Assembly (NCBI RefSeq): GCF_021088345.1
Contig: NZ_CP088156.1
Coordinates: 3,472,001 to 3,536,000, forward strand
Source: Bradyrhizobium ontarionense
GTDB lineage: Bacteria; Pseudomonadota; Alphaproteobacteria; Rhizobiales; Xanthobacteraceae
Length of the DNA stretch: 64,000 bases
Reading direction: 5' to 3'
The notes beneath the pieces are model-generated. The model did not search any database. It saw only the letters and a program-made list of their open reading frames with translations, and had not been told where the DNA came from. This document shows, piece after piece, positions 21,595 through 32,286 of this stretch (its first letter is position 1; every line of letters begins with the position of its first letter). The translations under genes and the position numbers were made by a program.

Positions 21595-23622
21595 TCAGGA
21601 AGTCCGCGCGCGAATGATGTTGCGCATGGCGGCATCGGCGACCGCGGCAGGCGTGATGCCGAATTCGCGATACAGCACCTCCGCCGGCGCCGAGGCGCCA
21701 AAGCCGTGCATGCCGACGAACTCGCCGGCGTCGCCGAGCCAACGCGCCCAGTCGCCCTCGATCGCCGCTTCCACGCCGATGCGCGGCGCATCGCCGAGCA
21801 CCTTGGCGCGATAGTCCGGCGCCTGCTGGCGAAACAATTCGAAGCATGGCGCCGACACCACGGCCGCGCGGACTTTCTCGGCTGCCAGCAGCTTCGCCGC
21901 CTCCAGCGCAATCGCCACCTCCGAACCGGTCGCGATCAGGGTAACGTCGCGGCCGCCTTCGGGCTCGACGACGACATAGGCGCCGAGCGCGACCTGGTTG
22001 TGGTCAGACGCGTCGGTCCGGAAGGCCGGCAGCGCCTGACGCGACAAGCACAGCACCGATGGCGAGCTTTCGGCGCGCAGCGCGCAATCCCAGGCTTCCG
22101 CCGTCTCCACCGCGTCCGCCGGACGGAACACGAGCAGATTGGGAATGACGCGCAGGCTGGCGACTTGCTCGACCGGCTGATGCGTCGGTCCGTCCTCACC
22201 GAGGCCGATCGAGTCGTGCGTCATGACATGGATGACGCGGATGCCCATCAGGGCGCCGAGTCGGATCGCCGGCCGGTTGTAATCGGCGAACGCAAGGAAG
22301 GTGCCGCCATAAGGGATGAAGCCGCCATGCAGCGCGATTCCGTTCATGGCCGCCGCCATCGCGTGCTCGCGCACGCCATAGTGGATGTAGTTGCCGTCCA
22401 TGGTGGCGGGCGTGACGGATTTGTGGGTCTTTGCTTTGGTCAGGTTGGAGTGAGTGAGATCCGCCGAGCCGCCGAGCAGATTGGGCAGCACCTGCGCGAT
22501 CACATCGATGACGTTCTGCGAGGCCTGGCGCGTGGCGATCTTCGGCCGCTCGGCGGTGAGCTCGCTGATGAACTGCGCCATGCGCTCGGTGTAGGCGGCC
22601 GGCAATTTCCTGTTCAGCGCGTCATGACAGGGCGACCGGTCCGAGGTGCCGAGCTTCCGCGCCCGCTCCTTCCAGGCCTGGCGCACACTGCGACCGCGCG
22701 CGCCGATCTCGCGCCAGCTCACCAGCACATCGGCCGGAACCTCGAACGGCCGGTGCGGCCAATGCAGGGCGGCACGGGTCTTCTCGACCTCCTCCGGCCC
22801 GAGCGGCGCGCCATGCGCCTTCTCCGTGCCCTGCCGTCCGGGCGAGCCGAAGCCGATCGTGGTCCGGCACGCGATCATGCTGGGACGATCGCTCTGTCGC
22901 GCCGCGGCGATCGCCGCAGCGATCGCTTCCGGATCATGGCCGTCGATGCGGCTCGTCGCCCAGCCGGAGGCCGTGAAGCGCGCCAGCTGATCGTCAGAGC
23001 AGGCGAGCCCGGTCGAGCCGTCGATGGAGATGCCGTTGTCGTCGAACAGCACGATCAGGCGATTGAGCCGGAGATGGCCGGCGAGCGAGATTGCCTCGTG
23101 GCTGATGCCCTCCATCAGGCAGCCGTCGCCGGCGATCACATAAGTATAATGATCGACCAGATCGTCGCCAAAACGCGCGTTCATCAGGCGCTCGGCGAGC
23201 GCCATGCCGACGGCGGTGGCGATGCCCTGCCCGAGCGGACCGGTGGTGGTCTCGACGCCGGGCGTATGACCATATTCCGGATGTCCCGGCGTCTTGGCGC
23301 CCCATTGCCGGAACCTCTTCAGCTCGTCGATCGTGACCGCCTCGTAGCCGGTCAGATGCAGCAGCGCATAGAGCAGCATCGAGCCGTGGCCGGCCGACAG
23401 CACGAAGCGATCGCGATCGGGCCACGCCGGATCGGCGGGATCGAACTTCAGGAAGCGCTGATACAATACGGTCGCAACGTCGGCCATGCCCATCGGCATG
23501 CCGGGGTGGCCAGACTTCGCCTTCTCGACGGCGTCGATCGCCAGGAAGCGGATCGCATTCGCCATCTCGGCATGACCGGGATCGGTCTTCGGGCCCAGCG
23601 TTTGCACGGCGGTCGCTGTCAT
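21595..23622 (-). CDS. cbbT: Transketolase CbbT
   Basis: 675 aa thiamine-diphosphate enzyme that regenerates pentose phosphates in the Calvin cycle. Substrate and cofactor motifs include [35 protein letters not shown] and [15 protein letters not shown]. Full length. The ATG overlaps the cbbP stop by 4 bp, so the two are coupled. Confidence 0.98.
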   Translation of the reverse strand: MTATAVQTLGPKTDPGHAEMANAIRFLAIDAVEKAKSGHPGMPMGMADVATVLYQRFLKFDPADPAWPDRDRFVLSAGHGSMLLYALLHLTGYEAVTIDELKRFRQWGAKTPGHPEYGHTPGVETTTGPLGQGIATAVGMALAERLMNARFGDDLVDHYTYVIAGDGCLMEGISHEAISLAGHLRLNRLIVLFDDNGISIDGSTGLACSDDQLARFTASGWATSRIDGHDPEAIAAAIAAARQSDRPSMIACRTTIGFGSPGRQGTEKAHGAPLGPEEVEKTRAALHWPHRPFEVPADVLVSWREIGARGRSVRQAWKERARKLGTSDRSPCHDALNRKLPAAYTERMAQFISELTAERPKIATRQASQNVIDVIAQVLPNLLGGSADLTHSNLTKAKTHKSVTPATMDGNYIHYGVREHAMAAAMNGIALHGGFIPYGGTFLAFADYNRPAIRLGALMGIRVIHVMTHDSIGLGEDGPTHQPVEQVASLRVIPNLLVFRPADAVETAEAWDCALRAESSPSVLCLSRQALPAFRTDASDHNQVALGAYVVVEPEGGRDVTLIATGSEVAIALEAAKLLAAEKVRAAVVSAPCFELFRQQAPDYRAKVLGDAPRIGVEAAIEGDWARWLGDAGEFVGMHGFGASAPAEVLYREFGITPAAVADAAMRNIIRARTS

Positions 23623-24494
23623 ATCGTGCGCCTCTTTCGGTCCATCAGTTGCATGATCATGGGGGTCAGAATCAGTTGCATCGCGATGTCCAGCTTCGAG
23701 CCGTGGATCACGATCGAATTGGCGCGCGACATGAAGCTCCCCTGAATCATGGAGAGCAGATAGGGGAAATCGATGCCGCGCGGATTCTTCAGGCGGATCA
23801 CGACCATCGATTCATCGGGCGTCGGGATCCAGCGGGCGATGAACGGGTTCGACGTATCGACCGTCGGCACGCGCTGGAAGTTGATATCGGTCTCCGAGAA
23901 CTGTGGAATGATGTAGTTCACGTAGTCCGGCATGCGCCGCAGGATCGTGTCCGTCACCGCCTCGGTGGTGTAACCGCGCGAGGCGCGGTCGCGATGCAGC
24001 TTCTGGATCCATTCCAGGTTGATGACCGGCACCACGCCGATCTTCAGGTCCGCATGCTGGGCGATGTTGACCGTTTCGGTGACGACGGCGCCATGAAGGC
24101 CTTCGTAGAACAGAAGGTCGGACTCCTCGGGCAGCTGCGTCCAGTCGGTGAAGTTGCCGGGCCTGGTATCGTAGAGCCGCGCCTCCTCCTCGTCGTGCAC
24201 GTAGTGGCGGGTCTTGCCGGTGCCGGTCTCGGAATAGTCGCGGAACGTCTTCTCGAGCTCCTCGAACAGATTAGTGTCGGGGCTGAAATGGCTGAAGTGC
24301 TTGTTGCCGCGCTCGGCCTCCTCGACCATCCTGCCGCGCATCTCTTCGCGATTGTAGCGATGGAAGGCATCGCCCTCGATATAGGCCGCCTTGACGTTCT
24401 CGCGGCGGAAGATGTTCTCGAAGGTCTTCTTGACCGACGTGGTGCCGGCGCCCGACGAGCCCGTGATCGAGATGATGGGATGACGACGTGACAT
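23619..24494 (-). CDS. cbbP: Phosphoribulokinase CbbP
   Basis: 291 aa, the proteobacterial octameric type. It makes ribulose-1,5-bisphosphate, the CO2 acceptor. The P-loop reads [11 protein letters not shown] near the N-terminus and [10 protein letters not shown] holds substrate-binding residues. GGAG lies 8 bases before the ATG. It sits between cbbF and cbbT. Confidence 0.98.
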   Translation of the reverse strand: MSRRHPIISITGSSGAGTTSVKKTFENIFRRENVKAAYIEGDAFHRYNREEMRGRMVEEAERGNKHFSHFSPDTNLFEELEKTFRDYSETGTGKTRHYVHDEEEARLYDTRPGNFTDWTQLPEESDLLFYEGLHGAVVTETVNIAQHADLKIGVVPVINLEWIQKLHRDRASRGYTTEAVTDTILRRMPDYVNYIIPQFSETDINFQRVPTVDTSNPFIARWIPTPDESMVVIRLKNPRGIDFPYLLSMIQGSFMSRANSIVIHGSKLDIAMQLILTPMIMQLMDRKRRTI

Positions 24495-24530
24495 GAAATT
24501 TCTCCGGAAGGCTCGCTCAGCAAGGCTGGC

Positions 24531-25586
24531 TCAGCGGAACAGGCCGCGCCGCGCGAACAGGGGCGCATCGCTGGTTTCGAACAGCGGCTCGACGCCCTCA
24601 AGCAACTGGTCGATATCGCGGACGAGGCGGACATCGCCCATGATCAGCGGCGCGCGCTGATGCGGTGAGCGGGCCGACAATTCGAGGATGCGCGCGCGGC
24701 CGCTCGACGCCGACCCGCCGGCCCACTCCATGATCAGCGCCATCGGATGCGCCTCGTAGATCAGCCGCAGCCGGCCCTCGCGATAGCCGGGGCGCGCGTC
24801 GGCCGGATAGAGGAACACGCCGCCGCGCATCAGGATGCGATAGGCCTCGGCGACCAGCGAGGCGATCCAGCGCATGTTGAAGTCGCGACCGCGCGGACCG
24901 GCCGCGCCCGCGAGACACTCGTCGACATAGTTGCGGACGGTCCCGCTCCAGTGCCGCCGGTTCGAGGTATTGATCGCGAACTCCGGCGTATCCTGCGGGA
25001 TGCGCAAGCCCGACTTGGCGAGCACGAACTCGCGCAGCGACGGATGCAGCACATACAGGTCGACGCGATGATCGATCGCGAGCACGAGACAGGTCTGCGG
25101 TCCATAGACGAAGAAGCCGGCGGCGCGCTGCGCCGTGCCAGGCTCGAAGAAGCTGGAGAGGACATCGCGGCCGCGCGGCCGGATCGAGAAGATGGTGCCG
25201 ACCGAGATGTTGTTCTGCAGGTTCGAGGAACCGTCGAGCGGATCGATCGCCACGCAGAGTGGGGCAGCAGCATTGACCGTTTCAGGCCGGTCGACCTCCT
25301 CGGAGAGGATGCCGGCGACCGGCGCCCGGCGCAGCGCATCCCGCATCAGGTTGTCGGCGACGAGATCGAGCGCCTTCTGCACGTCGCCGTCGGCATTCAC
25401 GGTTGCTGCGCCTTCGTCGACGCCCGAAATCGGCGCAATCGCGATCTGCCGCGCCAGATCGCGTGCAGCCTCGGCCAGCGCCTCGATGACGGCGGCGCAG
25501 TCCGCGTCCGCACCTTGCGATGCGAGATGGGCTTGCAATGTCTGATGATGATCCATCTGAGGATGATCTATCTGAGGATGATTCAT
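24531..25586 (-). CDS. cbbF: Class I fructose-1,6-bisphosphatase CbbF
   Basis: 351 aa. The metal-binding motif DPLDGSSNLQNN and the substrate region around NTSNRRHWS are present. Start ATG 25586 is chosen for GGAG 8 bases upstream; ATG 25604 is also possible. The first codons come from a short tandem repeat giving HPQID-HPQMD, unusual for the family and probably disordered. First gene of the cbb operon, divergent from cbbR. Confidence 0.97.
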   Translation of the reverse strand: MNHPQIDHPQMDHHQTLQAHLASQGADADCAAVIEALAEAARDLARQIAIAPISGVDEGAATVNADGDVQKALDLVADNLMRDALRRAPVAGILSEEVDRPETVNAAAPLCVAIDPLDGSSNLQNNISVGTIFSIRPRGRDVLSSFFEPGTAQRAAGFFVYGPQTCLVLAIDHRVDLYVLHPSLREFVLAKSGLRIPQDTPEFAINTSNRRHWSGTVRNYVDECLAGAAGPRGRDFNMRWIASLVAEAYRILMRGGVFLYPADARPGYREGRLRLIYEAHPMALIMEWAGGSASSGRARILELSARSPHQRAPLIMGDVRLVRDIDQLLEGVEPLFETSDAPLFARRGLFR

Positions 25587-25624
25587 GGGCCACTCCCTTG
25601 CCATCAGCCCATTCTTTGGAGAGC

Positions 25625-25667
25625 TTGATGCGTGCGGCACGAAGGGGTCGTGCCGCACCCCCATCAA
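25625..25667. promoter_or_regulatory. Palindrome in the cbbF-cbbR intergenic region
   Basis: GTGCGGCACGA (25632-25642) and TCGTGCCGCAC (25648-25658) form a perfect 11-bp stem with a 5-base loop, enclosed by TTGATG (25625-25630) and CATCAA (25662-25667). It lies about 40-80 bp upstream of cbbF. It could be a leader hairpin of the cbb mRNA or a regulator site; the role is unknown. Confidence 0.7.
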
Positions 25668-25674
25668 CGCTCGG

Positions 25675-25740
25675 TTTGCGTGATTAGGGAAATTTGTTTA
25701 TCTTTGGCTCGACAAAAGTTTTCCTTATATCGAGGGTTTC
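25675..25740. promoter_or_regulatory. Likely CbbR-controlled divergent promoter region
   Basis: An AT-rich stretch between cbbF and cbbR containing LysR-type T-N11-A candidates, for example TTAGGGAAATTTGTTTA. CbbR sites usually lie in exactly this interval. The precise sites are not resolved. Confidence 0.5.
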
Positions 25741-26661
25741 ATGAGCCGGCGCTTCGCCCGCGACCTCACCATTCGCCAGCTGCGCGCGCTTGCAGCCGTA
25801 CAGGAGACCGGGTCGGTCACCTCCGCGGCCGGCCGTCTTCACCTGACGCAGCCCGCGGTCACGCTGCAAATTCGCAACCTTCAGGAGCTCGCCGGCCTGC
25901 CGCTGATCCAGCGCACCACCGACGGCATGATCCTCACCGAAGCCGGCCGCAGCGTGCTGGCGCTGGCCGAACGCGTCGAGGCCGCGCTGCAGGATTGCGA
26001 GCAGGCGCTCGACATTCTGGCGGGGCGCAGCGGCGGCAGGGTCGCGATCGGCGCGGTCAGCACGGCAAAATACTTCGTCCCGTTCGCCATCGCGGAATTC
26101 TCGCGACGGTTTCCCAAGATCGACGTCACCCTGCGGATCGGCAATCGCGACACCATCCGCGAAGCGCTCAGAGGCTACGATCTCGACATCGCCATCATGG
26201 GACGGCCGCCGGCGGACATTCCCGTCGACATGCGGCCGATGGGCAAGCATCCGCATGTCATCGTCGCGCCGGCGGGACACCGGCTCGCGCGCCGAAAACG
26301 GATCGCGGCTGCAGATCTCGCCGGCGAGGTGTTCATCACGCGTGAGAGCGGCTCAGGAACCCGCATGCTGATGGAGACCTTCCTGGAGAAGCACGGTCTG
26401 CATCCCAAGACCAGCATGGAGATGGACAGCAACGAGACCATCAAGCAGGCCGTCATCGCGGGGCTCGGCATCGCCTTCATCTCGCAGCATACGGTGTCGC
26501 ACGAGCTCGGCGAGGGCCGCCTGGTCACCTTGAAGGTGCCCGGAATGCCCGTGATCCGCCAATGGCATGCGGTACGGCGCGCCGACAAGCTGCTGCTACC
26601 GCCGGCGCAGGCCATGCTGGACTTTCTCGGCAAGGAGGGCGCTCGGTTCCTGCCGCGCTGA
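25741..26661 (+). CDS. cbbR: LysR-type activator CbbR
   Basis: 306 aa. N-terminal HTH (VQETGSVTSAAGRLHLTQPA) and a C-terminal sensor domain (GTRMLMETFLEKHGL). CbbR activates the divergent cbb operon in response to Calvin-cycle metabolites. Its position, divergent from cbbF with 154 bp between start codons, makes the assignment firm. It converges with hemA, whose end lies 67 bp away. Confidence 0.95.
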   Translation: MSRRFARDLTIRQLRALAAVQETGSVTSAAGRLHLTQPAVTLQIRNLQELAGLPLIQRTTDGMILTEAGRSVLALAERVEAALQDCEQALDILAGRSGGRVAIGAVSTAKYFVPFAIAEFSRRFPKIDVTLRIGNRDTIREALRGYDLDIAIMGRPPADIPVDMRPMGKHPHVIVAPAGHRLARRKRIAAADLAGEVFITRESGSGTRMLMETFLEKHGLHPKTSMEMDSNETIKQAVIAGLGIAFISQHTVSHELGEGRLVTLKVPGMPVIRQWHAVRRADKLLLPPAQAMLDFLGKEGARFLPR

Positions 26662-26728
26662 CCGCGCGGCGAGGAACCGGCGTGGTCGCACCGTGCGCGC
26701 GCACGTCGATGTACGCGCGCCCCCGACC

Positions 26729-27940
26729 TCACGCGGCCTGCGCCAGCCCCATCTCGGCCCAGATCTCCGACAATGCCGACACCAGGCGATCGATGTCCTC
26801 GTCGGAGTGATGGGGCGACGGCGTGATGCGCAGCCGCTCGGTGCCGCGCGGTACCGTCGGGTAGTTGATCGGCTGAACATAGATGCCGTAGCGGTCGAGC
26901 AGGATGTCGCTGATCTGTTTGCAGCGCACGGGATCGCGCACCATCACCGGCACGATGTGGCTCGGATTGTCGAGATGGCTGACACCGGCTTCGTCGAGCC
27001 GGCGGCGCAGCCGCGCCACGCGGTCCTGGTGGCGCGCGCGCTCGATGCTGCTGGCCTTGAGATGGCGGATGCTGGTGAGTGCACCAGCAGCCACCGCCGG
27101 CGGCAGCGAGCTGGAGAAGATGAAGCCGGAGGCGAAGCTGCGGACGAAGTCGCAGACGGTGTTGGAGGCGGTGATGTAGCCGCCGATGACGCCGAACGCC
27201 TTGGCCAGCGTGCCCTCGATGACGGTCAGGCGGTCAGCAACGCCGTCGCGCTCGGAGATGCCGCCGCCGCGCGGGCCGTAGAGGCCGACGGCATGGACCT
27301 CATCGAGATAGGTCATCGCGTTGTACTCATCGGCGACGTCGCAGATGTCCGAGATCGGCGAGATGTCGCCGTCCATCGAATAGACACTCTCGAACGCGAT
27401 CAGCTTCGGCACCTTCGGATCGAGGTCGGACAGCTTGTCGCGAAGATCGGCGACGTCGTTGTGACGCCAGATCCGGGTTTCGCAGCGGCTGTGGCGGATG
27501 CCCTCGATCATCGAGGCGTGGTTGAGCTCGTCCGACAGGATCACGCAGCCGGGCATGCGCGCCGCCAAGGTCGACAGCGAGGTCCAGTTCGAGACGTAGC
27601 CGGAGTTGAACAAGAGCGCGGCCTGCTTGCCGTGGAGGTCGGCGAGCTCCTCTTCGAGCAGGATGTGATAGTGGTTGGTGCCGCTGATGTTGCGGGTGCC
27701 GCCGGCGCCTGCGCCGCAACGGTCGAGCGCCTCGTGCATCGCCTCCAGCACCTTGGGGTGCTGGCCCATGCCGAGATAGTCGTTGGAGCACCACACCGAC
27801 ACGTCGCGTGCGCCATTGGGGCCGCGATAGGTCGCCAGGGGAAACGCACCCGCCTTGCGTTCGAGGTCGGCGAACACGCGGTAACGTCCTTCCCGGCGAA
27901 GACCATCGAGTTGGCGGCGGAAATAGTCTTCGTAGTTCAT
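26729..27940 (-). CDS. hemA: 5-aminolevulinate synthase HemA
   Basis: 403 aa PLP enzyme condensing glycine and succinyl-CoA, the first step of heme and bacteriochlorophyll synthesis. The segments [38 protein letters not shown] and [14 protein letters not shown] (the PLP lysine) are present. The start at 27940 has GGGGGAG 5 bases upstream. It overlaps puhE by 4 bp as the last gene of the bchF-puh superoperon, so tetrapyrrole entry is co-expressed with the photosystem. Confidence 0.98.
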   Translation of the reverse strand: MNYEDYFRRQLDGLRREGRYRVFADLERKAGAFPLATYRGPNGARDVSVWCSNDYLGMGQHPKVLEAMHEALDRCGAGAGGTRNISGTNHYHILLEEELADLHGKQAALLFNSGYVSNWTSLSTLAARMPGCVILSDELNHASMIEGIRHSRCETRIWRHNDVADLRDKLSDLDPKVPKLIAFESVYSMDGDISPISDICDVADEYNAMTYLDEVHAVGLYGPRGGGISERDGVADRLTVIEGTLAKAFGVIGGYITASNTVCDFVRSFASGFIFSSSLPPAVAAGALTSIRHLKASSIERARHQDRVARLRRRLDEAGVSHLDNPSHIVPVMVRDPVRCKQISDILLDRYGIYVQPINYPTVPRGTERLRITPSPHHSDEDIDRLVSALSEIWAEMGLAQAA

Positions 27941-28986
27941 GGTACTCCCCCCTGTGCTGATGTGCTCGGATCGACCGTCGTCGGGATCGAGGCCGCGGTC
28001 AGTCCGGTGATGGTTTGCGATTGTGCGTCGGCGCGGGCCTGGCGATAGGCCTGCCGGAATTGTTCCTCGAGCCGTTGCCGCGCCGCGGCCGCCGCAGTCT
28101 TGGCCGACACCGGCCGTTCTGCCGGCACGGCGCCGTCTGGCACGACGGCGAGCACGGGCCGCGCGAAGGGCGGCAGCGGCGCTAAGCGCAGCGGCACCGG
28201 AACGGCGGCGGCAGGCACGGTCACCGCGACCGGCTCCGGGTGCGAACTCCAGCGCCACAGATTGATGACCGGCATCGGCAGCGCCATGAAGCCGTGTTCG
28301 AGCGCCCCGAGCGCGATCAGCGATGCAAGCAGCGACAGCGCCACGCCGTCGAAGGACGACGCCGCATTGAGCGCGCCGGCCGCGACCAGCACGGTGGCTC
28401 CCACTGCGGCCACGATCGAGAACGGAAACAGCGCGTTGATCTGCTTGCGCGAGAAATAGCTGCGCATGAACCGCACCTGCTGCGGCAGCAGCTCGTCGTT
28501 CAGCGTGCGCACGCCCAGGAACAGGTTGATCTTGGCGCTCTGCCGGAGCACCAGCAGCGCCGCGAAGGTCCACCAGCTGAGACGGTTGGGCGCGCCGGAG
28601 GTCACCGCGAACACGAGACCCGCGGTCGCGATCAGCGCCAGCTCGTGATAGGCGATCGCCTGCAAGGCAAAGCCGACGCGTCCGAGCGGCGTGCAGTCGC
28701 GCGGGCAGGGTTCGGGACGCGGGCCGGTGATCCAGCCGGCGAGCAGCGACATCTCGACCGTGCCCCACAGCAGGATCGCGCAGGTGAAGGCGCAATAGGC
28801 GTCGGCGTCCTCGGCGGCCTGGCTCGACACGGCGACGCCGGACAGGGCCGCGACGAAGGCCGCGGCCGTTCCCCATTTGAACGCGGCCGGATGGCGGGCG
28901 GCGAGCCCGACCAGCAGCAGCACGGCGCCGGTCGAGAACCACCAGACGAACACGACATAGGGAATGGCAATCGCGGTCGCGCCCAT
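27937..28986 (-). CDS. puhE: Photosynthesis protein PuhE
   Basis: 349 aa integral membrane protein with about 7 hydrophobic segments in residues 5-235. It matches the PuhE/Orf274 family by position (after acsF, before hemA) and by segments such as [18 protein letters not shown] and [17 protein letters not shown]. The last ~100 residues form a soluble Pro/Ala-rich tail ending in a helix ([18 protein letters not shown]), longer than I recall for Rhodobacter PuhE. Its role is a modulator of bacteriochlorophyll production and photosystem assembly. Confidence 0.9.
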   Translation of the reverse strand: MGATAIAIPYVVFVWWFSTGAVLLLVGLAARHPAAFKWGTAAAFVAALSGVAVSSQAAEDADAYCAFTCAILLWGTVEMSLLAGWITGPRPEPCPRDCTPLGRVGFALQAIAYHELALIATAGLVFAVTSGAPNRLSWWTFAALLVLRQSAKINLFLGVRTLNDELLPQQVRFMRSYFSRKQINALFPFSIVAAVGATVLVAAGALNAASSFDGVALSLLASLIALGALEHGFMALPMPVINLWRWSSHPEPVAVTVPAAAVPVPLRLAPLPPFARPVLAVVPDGAVPAERPVSAKTAAAAARQRLEEQFRQAYRQARADAQSQTITGLTAASIPTTVDPSTSAQGGVP

Positions 28987-28999
28987 GGCGGGCTCCTTC

Positions 29000-30064
29000 T
29001 CACCAGGCGGGTTGCAGCGTGATCTCCCGCGGCAGCTCGTTGCTCTTGGCCGGCAGCATGTAGAGCCGGCCGAAGGTCAGAGCGGCCTTCAGCGGCAGCA
29101 CCGCACGCTTGACCGCCCCCATGAAGCCGCCCTGCGCCTTGGCATCGGCAATCGCCTCCGACACCTCGCGCAGCTGCTTCAAGCCGGCCCAGAAGCGCGG
29201 ATTGTCGATGTCGAGCATGACCGGGAAGACCTGGCGCGAGATCTCCGAGGTGATGCGGAACACGTGCATGTCGTAATCGTCGGGCGACATGCCCAGCGCC
29301 TCGTAGAAGGCCGGACGCATGTGGTCGCGCACATGCATGGTGGCGAACACCGCGAGCAGGAAGAACTTGATCCACAGCTTGTTGCGGCCCTGCAGCAGCG
29401 ACGGATCGGCGCGCATCAGCAGCGCGAACGCCTCGCCGTGCCGGAACTCGTCGTTGCACCACTTCTCGAACCATTTGAAGATCGGGTGGAACTGGCGCTC
29501 CGGATGCTGCTCCATCTGGCGATAGATGGTGATGTAGCGGGCATAGCCGATCTTCTCCGACAGGTAGGTCGCGTAGAAGATGAACTTCGGCTTGAAGTAG
29601 GTGTACTTCTTCACTTTCGTGAGGAAGCCGAGGTCGACGCCGATGCCGTGGTCCTTGAGAATCTCGTTGATGAAGCCCGCGTGGCGGGCCTCGTCGCGGC
29701 TCATATAGGAGAACAGCTCGCGGATATCCGGATTGGTGATCCGTCTCTTGATCTCGGCATAGAGCACGCAGCCGGAGAACTCCGCCGTCAGCGACGACAC
29801 CAAAAAATCCTTGAACTCCACGCGAAGCGCCTCCGGCAGCTCGTTCAGATCCTTGTCGAATTCGGGCGTGCGCACGAAGTGCTTGCGGTTGTGGTCGGCG
29901 CGCAGCTCGGCCATGACCGCATCCCATTCCCGGCGCACCAGCTCGACGTTGAGCCGGTCCATCGCCGCGAAATCGGTGGTGTAGAAGCGCGGCGTGAGGA
30001 TCGTGTCCTCGCGGGCCATGTCCGTGGTCGAGGTGCTTCCGGCTCCGCCTTCCATCGCGATCAT
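29000..30064 (-). CDS. acsF: Oxygen-dependent Mg-protoporphyrin IX monomethyl ester cyclase AcsF
   Basis: 354 aa di-iron enzyme that forms the isocyclic ring of bacteriochlorophyll using O2. Ferritin-like iron-binding motifs appear as [10 protein letters not shown] and [16 protein letters not shown] precedes the ATG at 30064. It overlaps the upstream small gene by 4 bp. The oxygen-independent counterpart BchE is not in this window, which fits a bacterium making pigment under air. Confidence 0.97.
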   Translation of the reverse strand: MIAMEGGAGSTSTTDMAREDTILTPRFYTTDFAAMDRLNVELVRREWDAVMAELRADHNRKHFVRTPEFDKDLNELPEALRVEFKDFLVSSLTAEFSGCVLYAEIKRRITNPDIRELFSYMSRDEARHAGFINEILKDHGIGVDLGFLTKVKKYTYFKPKFIFYATYLSEKIGYARYITIYRQMEQHPERQFHPIFKWFEKWCNDEFRHGEAFALLMRADPSLLQGRNKLWIKFFLLAVFATMHVRDHMRPAFYEALGMSPDDYDMHVFRITSEISRQVFPVMLDIDNPRFWAGLKQLREVSEAIADAKAQGGFMGAVKRAVLPLKAALTFGRLYMLPAKSNELPREITLQPAW

Positions 30065-30366
30065 CTGACCCTCCCATCTGAAAAACTGACGTCGTACAAT
30101 TCGGTGAGCTCGAGATAGCCGGCGAGATGCATGCCCATCCGCTTCCAGGGACTGGCCCGCACCACGGTCGCGGTGCGGCGCAGGTTCAGCTGCTCGCCGA
30201 ACTTCACCGTGATCGGCTCGCCCTGGATCAGCACCTCGTCGCCCGGACGGATGCCGACGTCGCGGTCGAGCGTGACGTGCGCATGCAGGCTCTCGCCGGT
30301 GCGCTCGATCTCGATGCTGCAGCCGATGTCGAAGCGGCGCGGCGCGGTGGTCCATAGCCCTCTCAT
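30061..30366 (-). CDS. Conserved photosynthesis-cluster protein of unknown function, 101 aa
   Basis: A soluble 101-aa protein between puhC and acsF, overlapping each by 4 bp. It has a beta-rich core ([30 protein letters not shown]) and a C-terminal helix ([17 protein letters not shown]). The tight coupling argues for a role in cyclase function or reaction-centre assembly. I do not recognise a named family; it is not obviously PuhD. Confidence 0.85.
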   Translation of the reverse strand: MRGLWTTAPRRFDIGCSIEIERTGESLHAHVTLDRDVGIRPGDEVLIQGEPITVKFGEQLNLRRTATVVRASPWKRMGMHLAGYLELTELYDVSFSDGRVR

Positions 30367-30830
30367 TGCTGCTCTCCCATCGCCATCAAGCCCGTGAACC
30401 GGCGCATGTTGTCGGCACCGAACGGCGCGAGATCGATCTGCCGACCGGTGGCGGGATCGTCCAGGGTCAGATGACCATCCGACCAGCGGTTGATCGTGAA
30501 GGCCGGGCCCGACCCGATCGCGTGACGCTGGCGGTCGAAGGCCATGCTGCGCAGCACGGTGCGCAGGAAACCGTCGCCGCCGGCCGCGACCACCGTCACG
30601 AGCTTGCCGCTGGCGGGCGACACCACAGCGATGCCGCCATCGGCGCGGTCCTCGAACCGCAGCGCCGTCGACTGCACGGCCGCGACGTGGTCGTTGCGCA
30701 CCGTGCCGAGACCCGTGACGCGACCGACGCCGGCCGCGAGCAAGGCAAAGGCGACCAGGGCGAAGGCCGCGCGAAGCGCGCCCTTCGGGATCATGATCTC
30801 GGCCTCGGCGTGACTTTCGGCGTGGCTCAT
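30363..30830 (-). CDS. puhC: Photosynthetic complex assembly protein PuhC
   Basis: 155 aa with one N-terminal membrane segment (about residues 20-40, [18 protein letters not shown]) and a periplasmic beta domain ending in [13 protein letters not shown]. PuhC assists formation of the RC-LH1 core. The start at 30830 ([11 protein letters not shown]) has GGAGG 6 bases upstream; the frame is open to 30896. It overlaps the next gene by 4 bp. Confidence 0.92.
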   Translation of the reverse strand: MSHAESHAEAEIMIPKGALRAAFALVAFALLAAGVGRVTGLGTVRNDHVAAVQSTALRFEDRADGGIAVVSPASGKLVTVVAAGGDGFLRTVLRSMAFDRQRHAIGSGPAFTINRWSDGHLTLDDPATGRQIDLAPFGADNMRRFTGLMAMGEQQ

Positions 30831-30846
30831 GGCGCCCTCCTTCGAC

Positions 30847-31497
30847 TCACGCTGCGCTGGCGATCGCCGCCGGCGGTGCGCCTTGCGGCTGGCCATCGGC
30901 TGCAGGCAACGGCTGCGCCGCGACGGCGCCGTCCGATACGGCGACCAGCGCGTTGGCGAGAATCTCGGCCACGTTGCGGGCGTCCGGCACGCCGCGCAGC
31001 ATCGGCTCGACCTCGTTCAGCCGCCACGGCCTCGAATGCGGCCACAGCAGCAGATAGGATAGCCGCTGCTCGGCGATGACACCGAGCGGCAGGTCGCCGG
31101 AGCCGTCGGAATGGAGCTTCAGATCGGCGCGGCCGACCTGCTTGAACGGCACGTTCAAGGTCATCGGCAGCACGGCACCGAACTGCAGCAGCACGCGCCG
31201 GCTGGTGATGGTGTAGCGCGTCGTACGGCTGTAGAGCACCGCGAGCCCGGTGAGCAGCAGCGTCGCCAGCGCCACGGGTGTCACCAGCGACGATGCGCTG
31301 GCGACCGAGGCTGCGAGCGGCTGATGATCGAGTGCGCCCGCCAGCACGCGCGCGCCGAACAGCGCCGCGAAATAGGCGAGCACGAGGCGCAGGTGGAACA
31401 CCCGCAACAGCAGCGCCTTCACCGTCGGCTGTCCCTGCCAGAGCAGCCGCTCGCCGGCCGGCAGCATCAGCGTATCTTGCTCCCGACGCGTCCTCAC
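30847..31497 (-). CDS. puhB: Photosynthetic complex assembly protein PuhB
   Basis: 216 aa with two to three membrane segments (residues about 30-90) followed by a PH-like domain (RYTITSRRVLLQFGAVLP). PuhB helps assemble the reaction centre. The C-terminal ~25 residues are alanine/proline-rich. It overlaps puhA by 4 bp. Confidence 0.94.
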   Translation of the reverse strand: MRTRREQDTLMLPAGERLLWQGQPTVKALLLRVFHLRLVLAYFAALFGARVLAGALDHQPLAASVASASSLVTPVALATLLLTGLAVLYSRTTRYTITSRRVLLQFGAVLPMTLNVPFKQVGRADLKLHSDGSGDLPLGVIAEQRLSYLLLWPHSRPWRLNEVEPMLRGVPDARNVAEILANALVAVSDGAVAAQPLPAADGQPQGAPPAAIASAA

Positions 31498-32267
31498 AGC
31501 AGCGGCTCCTGGCGGGAGGCGGTGGCATAGAGATGCCCGCCGCCGTAGTAGCCGACGATCTTGTCTTCCTCGAGCTTGGTGACCTGGTCAGGCTTGGCGA
31601 GGCCGGGCACGTTGGCGAACTGCGAGGACAGGATGGCATCGACCAGCACCGCCTTGCGGGACCTGTCGACGATGGCCATGGTCATCGGCAGCAGCACGTG
31701 ACGTCCGACGATGCCGTCGACCTCGACTTCGAGGTAGCGGATCAGCATCTCCGCGCGATCGACCCAGACCTCGCGGACCTTGCCGCCGACCTTGCCGTCG
31801 GCGCCGATCACCGGCATGCCGCGTGGATCCGGATCTTCCGAGGCGATGAAGATGCTGCCGTCGACGCGCAGCGGCACGATCGCCGGGATGTTGTCCATCG
31901 TCAGCTCGGGCTCGTCCCTGCGTGCGGCGAACGAGGCCGGGCCGACGCCGTCGTGCATTGGATTGCCGGTTGGCAGATAAGGCGAGCCCGGCCAGGGATA
32001 CATCGGCGTCACCGGCGCGTCGGAGCGGTCGTTGTCCCAGTTCGGCAGGGTCGCGGTGCGCCCGCCATGCATGTGATAGGTCTTCGGTCCCGGAGGCGTC
32101 GGGAAGCCGTGACCGCTCTGGCGGCCGACACGGCCTTCGAACTGGAGCGGGTAGCCTTCGCGCTTGTCCTCGGTGCGCAGATAGAAGATCAGGGCCGCGA
32201 AGAACACCCAGAAGCCGTAAAGCACGACCTGGGCGACATCGATGTAGCTCGTGAATGACGTCTGCAT
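31494..32267 (-). CDS. puhA: Reaction centre H subunit PuhA
   Basis: 257 aa. One N-terminal membrane helix (VAQVVLYGFWVFFAALIFYL) precedes YLRTEDKREGYPL, the typical PuhA junction, then a cytoplasmic PRC-barrel domain (GKVGGKVREVWVDRAE). It stabilises the reaction centre and shapes the proton path to QB. The start at 32267 has GGGGAGGA 6 bases upstream. Confidence 0.98.
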   Translation of the reverse strand: MQTSFTSYIDVAQVVLYGFWVFFAALIFYLRTEDKREGYPLQFEGRVGRQSGHGFPTPPGPKTYHMHGGRTATLPNWDNDRSDAPVTPMYPWPGSPYLPTGNPMHDGVGPASFAARRDEPELTMDNIPAIVPLRVDGSIFIASEDPDPRGMPVIGADGKVGGKVREVWVDRAEMLIRYLEVEVDGIVGRHVLLPMTMAIVDRSRKAVLVDAILSSQFANVPGLAKPDQVTKLEEDKIVGYYGGGHLYATASRQEPLL

Positions 32268-32286
32268 GGCTTCCTCCCCGACTGGG

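Noticed and set aside
21548..21847. N-terminal extension of cbbA
   Set aside because: Overlaps cbbT and reads as a shadow; the family N-terminus begins at 21547.
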